From contig JAQFVV010012535.1 of NCBI GenBank assembly GCA_028023455.1, positions 808,001-872,000 of the forward strand: 64,000 nucleotides of DNA, read 5' to 3'. A program made the position numbers and the translations under genes. The notes under the pieces were generated by a model, which was given only the letters and a program-made list of their open reading frames with translations, had not been told where the DNA came from and searched no databases. Below, one piece after another: positions 23,481 through 36,197 of this stretch. Origin of the DNA: Epiperipatus broadwayi. Lineage: Eukaryota > Onychophora > Udeonychophora > Euonychophora > Peripatidae. Position 1 is the stretch's first letter; the number at the start of each line of letters is the position of its first letter.

Positions 23481-26100
23481 TTTACTGTTGTAATTAAACA
23501 ACTACGAGTTTCATCTTATGATTTACAAAAGACTAAAACATTTTTAGAAAATAAATACCATAAAAAAAACTATACAAATTTTTTTTTTTATATTTTTGAT
23601 TGTTTAAAATTTGTAAAATATATTTACTTTCATTGTCTAGACCAGGGGTCAGCAAACTGTATTTCATGGGTGAAATGTGGCTCTTTTTATCATGCTAAAC
23701 ATAAACACATTTTTTATACCCTCTTGTAATTTATAAATAAATGCTTTGATGACTCTTAAGTCTAGGAGAAGAAAAATGCATTTGACAACGTCACTTTTTG
23801 TATTCAGTCTTATTATAGAATAGTAATTATTGTATATGATGAACATGTAAATACTAGAAATGCATGAATAAATCAAACTATCAAAGTAATTTTTTGTTTC
23901 TGTTTATTTTTAAGAAAAATTTTATTTTCATTAGGATGTATACAAATTCTATTACGAAAATAAATGTTCAAATATATCCACAGCCATTCAGAAATTCATA
24001 TTTTTTATGAACCAATTTTTTACCCCTTTTCCTTGCAAGTCTTTAATGGTCAGAGGGGAGGGGATTTAAACAAAATGACTCTTCATGTTAAAAAGTTTGC
24101 TGATCTCTGGAGTAGACTAAAATATTTTTGTCCTATTGTTTTTTAATATTTTCAATATAAATAAATGGTTGTAATAAAAACAAAATCGATTGAACAGATG
24201 TCTAAAAAAAATATTTATTTTTTAATAAATTTTTTCATAACAATTTAAATAATTATTATTAAAACAAACATTATGAAGTTATAAAAAATACAAAGAATTT
24301 TAGTTTTGTTTGTCTAAAATTTAATAACTAAATATAAAATATCATTGAGTTATTATAACAACATTACAGAACATGTGCATAGGTTGTAAATCCATTCTGT
24401 TTAAAAATTAAATATAAAATCTTAAGTCTAAAATAAAATTTTAAGTCTAACTGAAATCTATAAAAAATTTCAAATTTTATTTAGTGTGTGTGTTTAAATA
24501 TAATTGCATTGTTATTTGAAAACTGATTCTTAAACCTATGAGAAATAATGATATGGATAGATTATGCTTATATACAGTTCCCATTAAATATTACAACTCT
24601 TATTATTATTATAGATTTTTTTTATGTGCTCAAAGCATTCATACACTGTGAAATTTATATAAATGTTTAAATAATAATTAATCTAATATCTTTATTGTTG
24701 AATATATGTATTAAGTTTATTCTGTATCTTAATTTATTTTTAATAAATTTATAAAACCATCTAAAATATATGCATATTTTGACATGAATACTGAATCTTT
24801 GGACCATAATAATCATGTAATAAATGTTTATTGTTGTTTAAACGCAAAGTTTAAAAGTAATGATACTAAAACTATTAATTTTAATAATTATGGTTATCTT
24901 CTAGTTTGAATCTAATATGTATCATATACTTTAATGATGGTATACAATAAACATTGATTTAACCTTCATATCAGATCTGTAATAAATAAATCGGTGATTA
25001 ATATGATATGAGCATTTCATAACATGTATGCATTTACCCATAAGATATATTTTATTATTGTATAAATGTCTGTGTATTTTTAATAGCTTTAATATAAGAA
25101 AGTAACACATACACATGCTTCAATATGTCAACATAATAAAGTAAATTTAGCTAAACATTTAATTTTTATTCTCCTGGTTGTTTATGCATAGGTTTTTAGT
25201 CAGTAGATATGATATTTATTTGTTTTCTGATAAATGTTTCTTATTATTATATAGTTAATTTCTAACTGCTATATTACTAAGTGAATCATATAATCTTTAT
25301 CTTCTAAAATATATTTTACATTGGGCAAATATTATATATATAGTCTGACAGATTGTAGCTAAACATTTTCTCTAAAAACTGCTTGGATAACAAGATCATG
25401 TGATCTACCAGTTGTGCTGGAAGGTAAGCAAGAAATAATGAGGATAATGGATCTAAGTGATGACAGTGGTGTTATTTTACAAGATTAATATGTTTACTGG
25501 ACTTCACCATAAAACCGTTTCTATACATAAGTATAAGTCTCATACTTCCAAACATGGATTATCTGAAATAGATCTCATAAATCTGGGAAACCTGTGTTTC
25601 TAACCACTACCATTTGACAAAGCTCAATGTACCGACATCAACAAATGTACATTACATAAATTGACTGCCCAAGGAATGAGCAGATTGGGATTCATTTATC
25701 TTTTTCACATGTTTTTGACCATATGTTTCAGGAAATTGTGATGAAATAGATGCTTTAAATATAAAATATCTAAAAAAATGTCTATGTGTACTTAAAATTA
25801 CAATATATGCCACATATGTCTTATTCACTTGAAAAAAAAGTGAACTGGATGCTTTAAAAAATGTGTCCAGTATGTAAGAGAGGTTGGTCTGATTTCTGGC
25901 CTGAAGGATGGCTGTGATATAATTGAGCTAAGATCAAAGTTGAACTAAGATAAATATAACTATTAAATATACATATAGGGAGTAGCATTACTTGAACTTT
26001 ATTCTCTCATGTAACTTCCATGCCAATATGTGACCAATCATTTTTTTGAAACATTTTCATGCCCATGAACATACTGTTATATTTATATATAAACTTTTAT
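23481..26100. repeat. Intron module, copy II, third part
   Basis: Outside the MITE it follows 4.74-6.60 kb in order: CAAAAGACTAAAACA, then TTTGTCCTATTGTTTTTTAA, then the 24.84-25.1 kb stretch, then 25.50-25.69 kb. The last part should lead to a repeat exon on its right, but the GIY-YIG element occupies that place and no exon is visible. Confidence 0.65.
23643..24109. mobile_element. hAT-type MITE (467 bp)
   Basis: Ends CAGGGGTCAGCAAACT and AGTTTGCTGATCTCTG are inverted repeats with two mismatches. The 8-bp flanks GTCTAGAC and GAGTAGAC match at six positions, fitting the 8-bp duplication of hAT elements. The paralogous intron at 4.94 kb lacks the insertion. No transposase frame remains. Confidence 0.75.
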
Positions 26101-26890
26101 GGTAAATACAATATTATAGTTTAAATTCTCTTGTATCCTCCTCAACTTTAACTGAATTTCAAAATTTTTAAAACTTAATGTTATGTATATTTCCATAAGC
26201 TGTGTATGGCCATATTTACAACTTGCCTATTAATAGCATCATCGTTATATTTATCAATCAAAATTGTCTCTTTAATTTTCCTCTTTTTATGATTTCTTTC
26301 TTCCATTAATATTTTTATTTCACTACTATTAAATGTAAATCTATAATTACAAGTCTTTTCATGGTCAAATAATACTGAAGCTGTATTAAATTGACTATTT
26401 GCATTATTTTTAATTCGATTATATAATAGTTGATGCTCCTTCAATCTTTTCTCCATACAACATCTTGATTCACCGATATATAATTTCTGACATCAACATG
26501 AAAAAATTCACCGATATATAATTTCTGACATCCACATGAAATCTGATAAATTATATTACTTCTTTGCAATTTAGGAATTATACTCTTAGAATTATTAATC
26601 AATCGATTAACATTCGGAGGAACACAAAATGAAATATACTTTTCTTTAAATATATTCTTAATTAATTTAGATTGCATGTTATTTATAAACGGCATAGATA
26701 CCCATTTTTTATTATCTAAAGTAACATTTCAAACACTCTTCTTCTTATTAAATGAATTTACTGTATGCAAAATTTGGTTTTTATCATAACCAACCTTTAA
26801 AAGTTCATTAGCAAAGAGTTCAATATTTAAAATTTTACCATGTAATCGAAAGCGCTACAAAAGAATTTAAACTATAATATTGTATTTACC
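26101..26890 (-). mobile_element. GIY-YIG-only Penelope relative with inverted termini
   Basis: The left end GGTAAATACAATATTATAGT is exactly inverted at the right end (ACTATAATATTGTATTTACC), an inverted repeat of about 28 bp. Between them two minus-strand frames (26695-26441 and 26456-26181) together form a GIY-YIG endonuclease: NIIYQISCGCQKLYIGE followed by MEKRLKEHQLLYNRIKN. A local duplication near 26465-26550 (TTCACCGATATATAATTTCT twice) shifts the frame between them. No reverse transcriptase is present. A fragment of the same family is at 14227-14410. Confidence 0.75.
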
Positions 26891-27560
26891 ATTAAAAGTT
26901 TTATATATATATAATATTTTATAATGGGTATCGTATTTTACATTTAATATATATAAAATAATCCAGTGCATAACGCTATACTGAAATAAATATACAAATA
27001 TTAAGCAATTAAATCATCCCACATGATTAAGAAATCCAGTACCGCCCTCTGTGAACTAATATATAAATACATTAGAGTTCGTATTTCAAAATAGCCACAC
27101 ATCTGAGTGTACAGGTATTGCTATAATGCAAATATTTTTTCATTATTATATATAACAAAATATTAAATTGATGTTGTAACAGGCACTCTTGAAGTGGCCA
27201 TGCACAAGATGGCTATAGTGAAAATCTCAACCGCTTACATGTATATAGATTTATATTTTATAGAAGTTATACTAATAAATAAAGTAAGAAATTATATAAG
27301 CATACTATTGAACGAATGATGATGGTCTGTGCATATATTTTTACCTACACATAGAAGCAAATAAAATATTAAAAAGGTTATGATTTATAATTTTCATATA
27401 TGATTATTTTTTTATTTTTAACTATCGCGAATTTTTCCAATTTGTGTTTTTAAATTGTTTACGTATTAGAATATATATATATAGAAAAAGGGATGATCAA
27501 AGTGACTGTAAATGTTCTAAACATTAATTTATAATATGTATTAAAACGTTTTAACTTTTT
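26891..27560. other. A+T-rich intronic DNA with one less A+T-rich patch
   Basis: 27.02-27.25 kb (around CCAGTACCGCCCTCTGTGAA and GGCCATGCACAAGATGGCTA) is richer in G+C and looks like a transposon scrap. I cannot assign it. Confidence 0.4.
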
Positions 27561-29243
<1,683 letters not shown>

Positions 29244-29300
29244 TAATTGTAGAGATATTTGATTCAGTTGTTCTTTCAAAATGTTGAGCTTTTTCTGTAA
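29244..29300 (-). CDS. Exon 3 candidate: divergent single copy of the repeat exon
   Basis: A 57-nt exon related to the 63-nt array exons. The acceptor has moved six bases inward (TTTCTTATTCTATAG|TTACAG, after a long pyrimidine run) and the donor reads ATTA|GTAGGTC. Its phase is still two bases in, one base out. The peptide is TEKAQHFERTTESNISTI, against TEEAKRFTTIPNISIT in the array, so the NIS sequon and the TE start survive. Intron sequence on its plus-side flank (TTTATTAATAATAAAA and a GT-rich run) also matches the array, showing common descent of the exon with its flanks. The frame and both splice dinucleotides are intact despite divergence, which favours a functional exon. Confidence 0.62.
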
Positions 29301-29908
29301 CTATAGAATAAGAAACAAAACAAAAAATCTCTTTAAATTGAATAAAAAAAAAACCAACAATAATAATATTTAAAAATAATTTGTAATATATTTCTTGAGT
29401 TATCTATTATCATAAAACTGTAACATCAAAGCCAATATTTTTTTTGTAAGAATTATAACTCTTATTTTTGAAATGATTTCTCAATTTTCTTTTTTATTTT
29501 TCATAATTTATTTATTAATATTTAATATCTATAAGTCTTTTTTTTTTTTAAAATTATATTGTCTTTTTTTTTTAATCTTTTTATTCTGTACATTTCCTAT
29601 TCACGTCTTATCTATTTAATTTTTCCTTTTTTATATCCACAGTTTTTTTAGTCTTTATATGCTTTTCTTCTTAAGTAATACTTAAATCTTTTTTTACATT
29701 AATATTACATATATATTAAACCATGTATTATTTTGTATTTATTTCTAATGTCTTGATAAAATAGCAGACTAACTAAGAATATGACATGAAAGCATCAAAA
29801 GTATACTTGGTACAATAAATCTTATTAAATTTAATATTTAAACTCTGTTTTAGTATTTTTTATATTAATAATTACAATGACAAAGTATCAAATTGTAATT
29901 ATATATAT
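29301..29908. repeat. Flank of the 29.2-kb exon, paralogous to the array flank
   Basis: Contains TACATTTCCTATTCACGTCT and TCTATTTAATTTTTCCTTTT, which match 11.94-11.98 kb and, more loosely, 27.6 and 44.16 kb. No gene. Confidence 0.55.
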
Positions 29909-30146
29909 ATGTCATATTATTATTACTATTTGCAGGATATTCCGTGTAATGAAAAAGCTAAAAGCTGACGTTTCAGTACAATATCAAGTCCCTTCCTCAG
30001 AGCGTCCTCTTTCTCAAATCATAAGAATGCATGTGATTTGAGAAAGAGGACACTCAGAGGAAGGTACTTGATATTGTACTGAAACATCAGCATTTAGCTT
30101 TTTCATTACATGGAATATCCTGCAAATAATAATAATAATATGACAT
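29909..30146. repeat. Foldback element with arms of about 105 bp
   Basis: Left arm (from ATGTCATATT through TTTGCAGGATATTCC to CTCTTTCTCAAATCA) is inverted in the right arm with few mismatches around a 10-base centre. The arm segment GACGTTTCAGTACAATATCA resembles tails seen after endonuclease domains in Penelope-like elements, so it may be two head-to-head element ends. No frame. Confidence 0.85.
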
Positions 30147-30182
30147 CTTTTATCCATGAAAATATTAGAACTAATATATATA

Positions 30183-30185
<3 letters not shown>

Positions 30186-30216
<31 letters not shown>

Positions 30217-30330
30217 GGGAAAAAATGGGAGGAGGGGGAAAAAAAAAAAAAGGGGGGGGGGGGGGGGGGGGGGGGATAAGGGGAGAAAAAACCCCGGGGG
30301 GAAAAAAAAAACTATTTTTTCCGGAGGGCC
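30186..30330. other. Homopolymer block, possible assembly artefact
   Basis: A T run of about 28 is followed by purine-only sequence with long A runs, a G run of over 20 bases and CCCCGGGGGG. Nothing else in the window has this composition. Polymerase slippage or consensus error is more likely than biology. The reading frames over it are meaningless. Confidence 0.7.
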
Positions 30331-30594
30331 CATTTTATGTGGAAGAAACTATTCTTGATTCATGCACTATAAAATTGAAGTACACTCACTCTTCAATAAA
30401 TGTTTTAGAAGCATAAAAGGTCCACTTATGCTTAGAATTTTTTTTTTAATAAAACAATATTTATTTATCATATCTAAATTAGGACTTGATCTTATTATGA
30501 GTCTGAATTTTAAATTGGCAAATTATTTGCACAAGTTCAGTGTATACATCACAGAGAATAGAATTTTTTTTATTTTTAATTATCTGTGATATTT

Positions 30595-30976
30595 AAATAC
30601 AAGTATCATGTATATACTTAACCAAGATTGCAAGGAAATCAAGTCATATATCACATGACTTAATTTAATAAGCTTGTATTACAAATGTTATATAATGAGC
30701 ATGCCAATAGCTCTTAACAAGCTTTTCAAAATACCCCATATATGGCTATTTAAGTTATATAGCTGAATTTGAAGACATATGGTTGTCTAAAAATTTTATA
30801 TTTTCTCCTTAATACTTAACCAATAGATAAAGTTCTGGGCTTGATCTGGTATTTTAAATCTAATGCTGGAATATCCTAGCACCTCACTGATGAAAGCCAG
30901 AGCTAGAAACTGATCTGAGGATAGTGATATTCTGAAAAGCTTGTTATGAGCTATTGGCATGCTCATTATATAATTT
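30595..30976. mobile_element. Inverted-repeat element related to 9133-9895
   Basis: About 47 bp beginning TGTTATATAATGAGCATGCC near 30687 is inverted at the right end (GGCATGCTCATTATATAATT). Internal ACCTCACTGATGAAAGCCAG and the preceding TCACATGACTTAATTTAATA match the 9.1-9.9 kb repeat. Confidence 0.65.
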
Positions 30977-31015
30977 AACCTATATGTAATTAAAGTGGAT
31001 TTGGATACAGATCTT

Positions 31016-31112
31016 TTTATATGTATTTGGTTATGTAAATCAGTTATATAAAATAAAATGGATGTCTCAAGGAAGCTTGAAAGTCTGAGTTTAAATCCTT
31101 TTTAATTATATC
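31016..31112. repeat. Fragment of the 470-bp repeat family
   Basis: TTGAAAGTCTGAGTTTAAAT with the preceding GTATTTGGTTATGTAAATCA aligns with the half-unit at 23.35-23.43 kb. Confidence 0.6.
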
Positions 31113-32980
31113 TGTGATATTGAATCTTATTAGTTTGAATACATGTAATAATTAGTAATATATATGAAAATAATTAGTAAATGAGAAGTCTGCTATATAA
31201 ATGAAGTTAAATCGAGCCAAGGTGAATGGACGTCAAGCAATCATTAAGGCCCAACAGTAGCAAACCTGTCCATAATATGGTAACTAAATATTAATGAAGG
31301 TTTGCACTATGCTTGACATTTAAACTTTTGTTTGCTTATATGTACTTTTAAGTATATTAATCTATTAATTGTAATTACTGAGACAAAAATATTTGTTTGA
31401 TAATATTTAAATAATATACTATTAATTAGATAAAATATAGTATTAATTATGCTGTGGTTTAACCAATCTTTAATATGACGGAAAAATGTTTAATGTTATG
31501 ATGAAAGACTAAAATAAATTACTATGAAAAGTTATCGTTCCTATATATTGTGAAAGCTAAAATATCACAAAATTCATCAACTTTAAAAATAAATACTTGC
31601 ATCTTTATTAATTCATAATTTATGTATAAATGTGAAACTGGTTTCTTTTGATTCCCGTATTTGCATTATTAATTTGCAATAGATTTAAAATAATTACATA
31701 ATATTAAAATAATTAAGTATTATTTATTTTTACTGAGAATATAATTTTTATAAAAATCAAAAGAAAGTTTTAAAAAAATAGCTTCCCTCACTATTTCCAA
31801 ATATTAATTTTTACCATGTCAACAATGTGGAAAATAAAATAAATCCAACTTCATAATCGCATTTATAATCAAAATAAAATTTATTAATTTTAAATATAAG
31901 CTAAAATTATTTGTCAATTGGATTTGTGAAGTTGAATCATAAAATTATTAGATTTATATGAATTAAATATATGATTCAATTAAAGACAATTTAATTATTT
32001 GGAAAACCAAGTATTTAATTGAAGCACTTAATGACGTGAATTAAATATATCAACAACATTAATCAGGTTGATAGCTGGCTTAATATAAATAGAAGTGTTA
32101 ATTATAATCATTATTTATTTTCCAATTTAGATTGTCAGCTGTCAGATAATTCCAATTTAGCTATTCATCTACTTAGATCAGATTATTTAAGTAATTAATC
32201 ATTCTCGGGTTGCAGATCTCAAAACTATAAATAGAAATCAGGACAAAAGAGAGAATTATACATCAGCATATGCCAAACTGAATTTGAAGTTGCTGATATA
32301 ATAGCTAATTACTGCAACAGATAGAATTTACTCTGTATTTCTAAAATCATGATATATCTTAGTCAATTTGATAAATATGTCAAAATGGTCAGTTAGGCAC
32401 TTTTTTTTTGGGGGGGGGGGTTTGCTGTTTTTCTCACAACTACATAATCCTGCAATAAATATGAAACAAGGTTATTTAGATATACCACTTAATATCTAAG
32501 AGAGAAAATGTCATTACTGGATAAATTGTGACTTTTAGAATAATTGATTTGTCTAAGATATTTTGTCTTACATAAGTTATTGGATACTAAAGCAATCAGA
32601 AAACACACAGATAGATATTTAAAAAATCACCAGTAGAGAGAACTGATGTCCACAACTGGTACAAGAATTGTATTGAAAAGTAAAAACCACATTTGAGAGT
32701 TTTGATAAAATCTTATAATAAGCATAAACTAAAACTTTATTGTATGAATTATTAATATTTTAATTTTTAAGATATAATATGTATATGCATGCTTAAATGC
32801 ACATACATATACAAGTATAAACTTAATGAGAAAATCTAATAAGTTTAATAAATTAAAAAAAATTAAGACTGACATGTTAAAGATTTGAGTGGCATGGATT
32901 AGTTAAGCTGGGACTTCAAAATTTTAGACAGTGAATGAACTGGACTTAATTTGAGCCCTATTTATTTGATCTCTTGTTAT
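31113..32980. other. A+T-rich intronic DNA, partly paralogous to 0.8-1.1 kb
   Basis: 32.0-32.4 kb resembles 0.84-1.11 kb. 32781-32871 is nearly the same as 40517-40609 (GCTTAAATGCACATACATAT and AAAATCTAATAAGTTTAATA). A T9-G10 run at about 32.40 kb may be a consensus error. No exon found. Confidence 0.5.
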
Positions 32981-35043
32981 TGTGCCAAGGCCAAATTGGC
33001 ACATGCATATAAAATAATTTTGGCTAAAAAAATTATTAAAATAAAAATCTTTCCTAAAAGAGTTTTGAAAATAAAAGCTGCAATTGATTAAAAGTGGGAA
33101 GGGTTTTCTTTAGTAAGATAAACTAAAGGTTTTATAAAAAGGAAGTAAAGAGTTTTCTTATTAGTATTTGTAAAATATAAATAATTTAAAGTTTAAAAAG
33201 ATACAAATCTCTTTTCATTCGAATTAAAGAAAAAATAATCTTAAAACTAGTAATATATGTGCGATTGTCAATAATAGAATAAATGTATGCGTAATAAATG
33301 TTATTATAAATAAATGAAAGTTAAAGAAGATTATCATTATAAAACACGGCAATGGCTATTATTTAAAATTATAAAACAATACGTTTTGCATGGCTATTAC
33401 TAATTAAGCAATCTTCCAAAACATGTTGTCAAAAGATTAATTGCTAAAGAATTTCGACAACAGATATTTGCCAGAGGATATTAAAGAGACAACATGCCAT
33501 CGGTATAAATACTAGATATTTTATCGGACAATCAGTTGAGACAAGTCAGTTCACAAATCAATTGAGTCAGTTAATTTCAATCAGTTAAGTCAGGGGTCCC
33601 CAACCTTTTTGCACTTAAGAGCACATTCTATAATACCGGCCAGGTGGCAGACACCATTTATTTTTTTAAACTAGATGGCGGGCATCATTTATTTTTTCAA
33701 TGTAAATTTATAGTTAGATATTGTTAATAATACACATAATGTACAAAAAAATATTTATTTCAAAAATAAAATTTCAACATATAATTAACATTTATAATTT
33801 TACACTAAAAAAGTATAGTATGCCCTACAATTTGATTACAATATAATACAATAATTTATAAAAAAAATTTAAAAATTAAATTTATTTGTATCAGATAAAT
33901 AATTTTTTATCGTGTTCGGATAGTGGCGGGCACATGTAAAATGGTCGGCAGGTGCCATGGTGCCTGCAGGCATAGGGTTGGGGACCCCTGAGTTAAGTTA
34001 ATTGTATCTAGAAACAAAAATGCGGTGTTGAGCAGTTTGGGAAATACACGCCTCTTCCCACAGCCTGATGTCCGATGAAAACAGCAAGATCTGCCCATGA
34101 AATAATGTCAGCTTAACAACTTGGAAATCTCCATCAATATCTAATTGACTTCAATAGTAATGATCATGAATAATAAGGAAACTCATCAAGGAAATGTCAC
34201 AGCCAGCTGGAAGAAGCAACAAACAAGAAGAAAACAAAGTTCTAAATCTATGTTCAAAATCCTAGGTAAAACATTTGCTTATTTCGTTTATACTGTAATA
34301 GCCATTGCATTGCATTAATTCATACGAATCCTCCAAGAGTCTAATTATATTAACTCTATATTATACATAAAATGAACTATTGATGTGTGTGTTTAAGTTT
34401 CAAATGCTATTAATGCTTTATTACTATATTTGTGAATGCTATATGAGTTAATATGTGCATGATCATTATATCAGTGTTATTAGTTAAATTAGATAAATAC
34501 CAGTGTTCTATTATTAAAATCTACAAGAATATTTAAACTAGTTTAGAAATGTTAATTTAAAATGTGTGTGTATTATATTAAATTATAAAGATATTTAAAT
34601 TTAGTAAATTAATGTTAGTTAATAAATTGTCTTTAAATTTAAACTTTATCTGTCAGTCAATTCTTTTTATCAATCTCTTCTTACCAATATTTTATTATTG
34701 ATTAAAATTAGACTGAGCTAGTTAAGGAAATTGTTTCGAGCACTGGATTATGAGCCTACTGACCAAATAAGTTGTTTATTCTTCTGAATAGATAACTGGC
34801 ACCCGGAGTTTACTCCGAAACAAATAAAGTGTTTGGATAGTAGGGGTTTGAATCTAGCAGCTGAGGTGGGCCATTGTTGATAGTTAAAGCTATCAATAAT
34901 ATCTCCCATTTTGCTCGAATGTGCCAGTTCGTTCACATAACATTTATAATCAAATAAGATTATAAATGTGTTTTAAAGAAGTTTGAAACCAGCCAAAACC
35001 TTTGCAGGGTAAGTAAGATCTTCTGCAGAGCAAACCCGGTACA
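32981..35043 (+). repeat. 5' LTR (2063 bp, contains a MITE)
   Basis: Aligns end to end with 37836-39491 apart from the 400-bp MITE and its target duplication. The first 23 bases form an 8-bp inverted repeat (TGTGCCAA...TTGGCACA). A minus-strand frame at 34748-34936 recurs in the other LTR only because the LTRs are copies. Confidence 0.92.
33591..33990. mobile_element. hAT-type MITE nested in the 5' LTR (400 bp)
   Basis: Ends CAGGGGTCCCCAACC and GGTTGGGGACCCCTG are perfect inverted repeats. The 8-bp duplication AGTTAAGT stands at 33583-33590 and 33991-33998. The 3' LTR has a single AGTTAAGT at 38446-38453, the unfilled site. There is no transposase. Confidence 0.95.
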
Positions 35044-35438
35044 TTAAATGGCTATACCCAACTTAGGGCTGGACCTAAGAAACAATAGTAATTAAATACT
35101 TTGTTTCTTGTTCGAAATTTTTTTATATAAAAGCTAAATTACGTATGTAAAAGTCTTTTAATTTTAAAAAAGAATTGACCGAAATTTTTTTTCTTTAAAT
35201 GAAGAGATTTTAATATTTACATTATTTAAAATAAATCTTTATGTTAAATCAGAGACAATTGGGTATTATGGGTGGAGCTGAAGCGTTAAGATCGGGTAGA
35301 AAAATGGACAAAAGGGGTGGTCAGCGTGTGTTTCTGTTTTAGTAAGAAAATAAATAAATAAGTCATATATTAAATTTAGTGAAATAAAATATTGTTTTAA
35401 AAATGGGAGTTGTAGAAAAATAAGAGAGTGAGTCACAG

Positions 35439-36197
35439 ATGATGATGAAGATGTTGATGAAGTTGGTAATAGAAATGAAGGTGGATATGAGTGAATTCAA
35501 GAAAAGTCAGCAAGCAATGATGGCAGAGTGTAAAGCGGAAATAAAGAAAGAAATTAGTGAAGTTAAACAGGGCCAGCAGGCTATAAAGGAAGAAATGATT
35601 AGGGAAATTAAAGAAATGAGAAGAGAAATAATGGGAGAAGTAGAGGAAACTCAGGAAGTAGAAAAAGAAGTTGAGGTGGAAAAGGAGTTGAAAAATTAGT
35701 TGAGTAAAGAGATCGTAAAAATAGATTTTGCCAAAGAAAATATAAATGTGGAGGTCATGAAAGAGATAGTAGAGTCAGATAATGGTAAATATAGTAGTTT
35801 GGAAATAGAAATTAAATTAGAATCAGATAGCGTTGCTACAGAGAAAATCGAAACAAATAGAGATCAAGAAATAGATGAGAGACATAAGTTCAAGGTAGAA
35901 GATAGCGTTGAAAAGTTTTTACAAAAATTTAAAAAGGTTAAAGTAAAAGTTCGTGTTCATTTTAAATGGAGGTTTAAAACTAAGAGAAAGAATAAGAAAA
36001 AATATTCACACTTAAGAAAAATATGGAGGTCTGTGAAACTTAAAGGTTTTCTAATGTACAAGGTTGAAAATAGAATGGAAAGAGAAAGAAATAAAATAAA
36101 TTTTAATCAAAAGAGAGATGTGAGAATATGGAGTATAATTTATATTAGTGAGTTAGTAGAAAGAAAGAAGGAACCGCCAGACATATTTAAAAGATAG
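35439..36197 (+). pseudogene. Gag-like coiled-coil reading frame with one in-frame TAG
   Basis: Starts MMMKMLMKLVIEMKVDMSEF and continues as Lys/Glu-rich sequence with heptad character (repeated KKSQQAM / KQGQQAI motif, residues 25-55), typical of a coiled coil. A TAG at 35697-35699 is the only stop before the frame goes on in register for 165 more codons that become strongly basic (KVKVKVRVHFKWRF). There is no zinc knuckle. It is the only sizeable frame in the element and sits where gag should be. Read-through of the TAG or simple decay are both possible. Confidence 0.5.

Noticed and set aside
30106-30416. Three overlapping frames rich in Phe, Lys and Gly
   Set aside because: They lie on the homopolymer block and change completely with frame.
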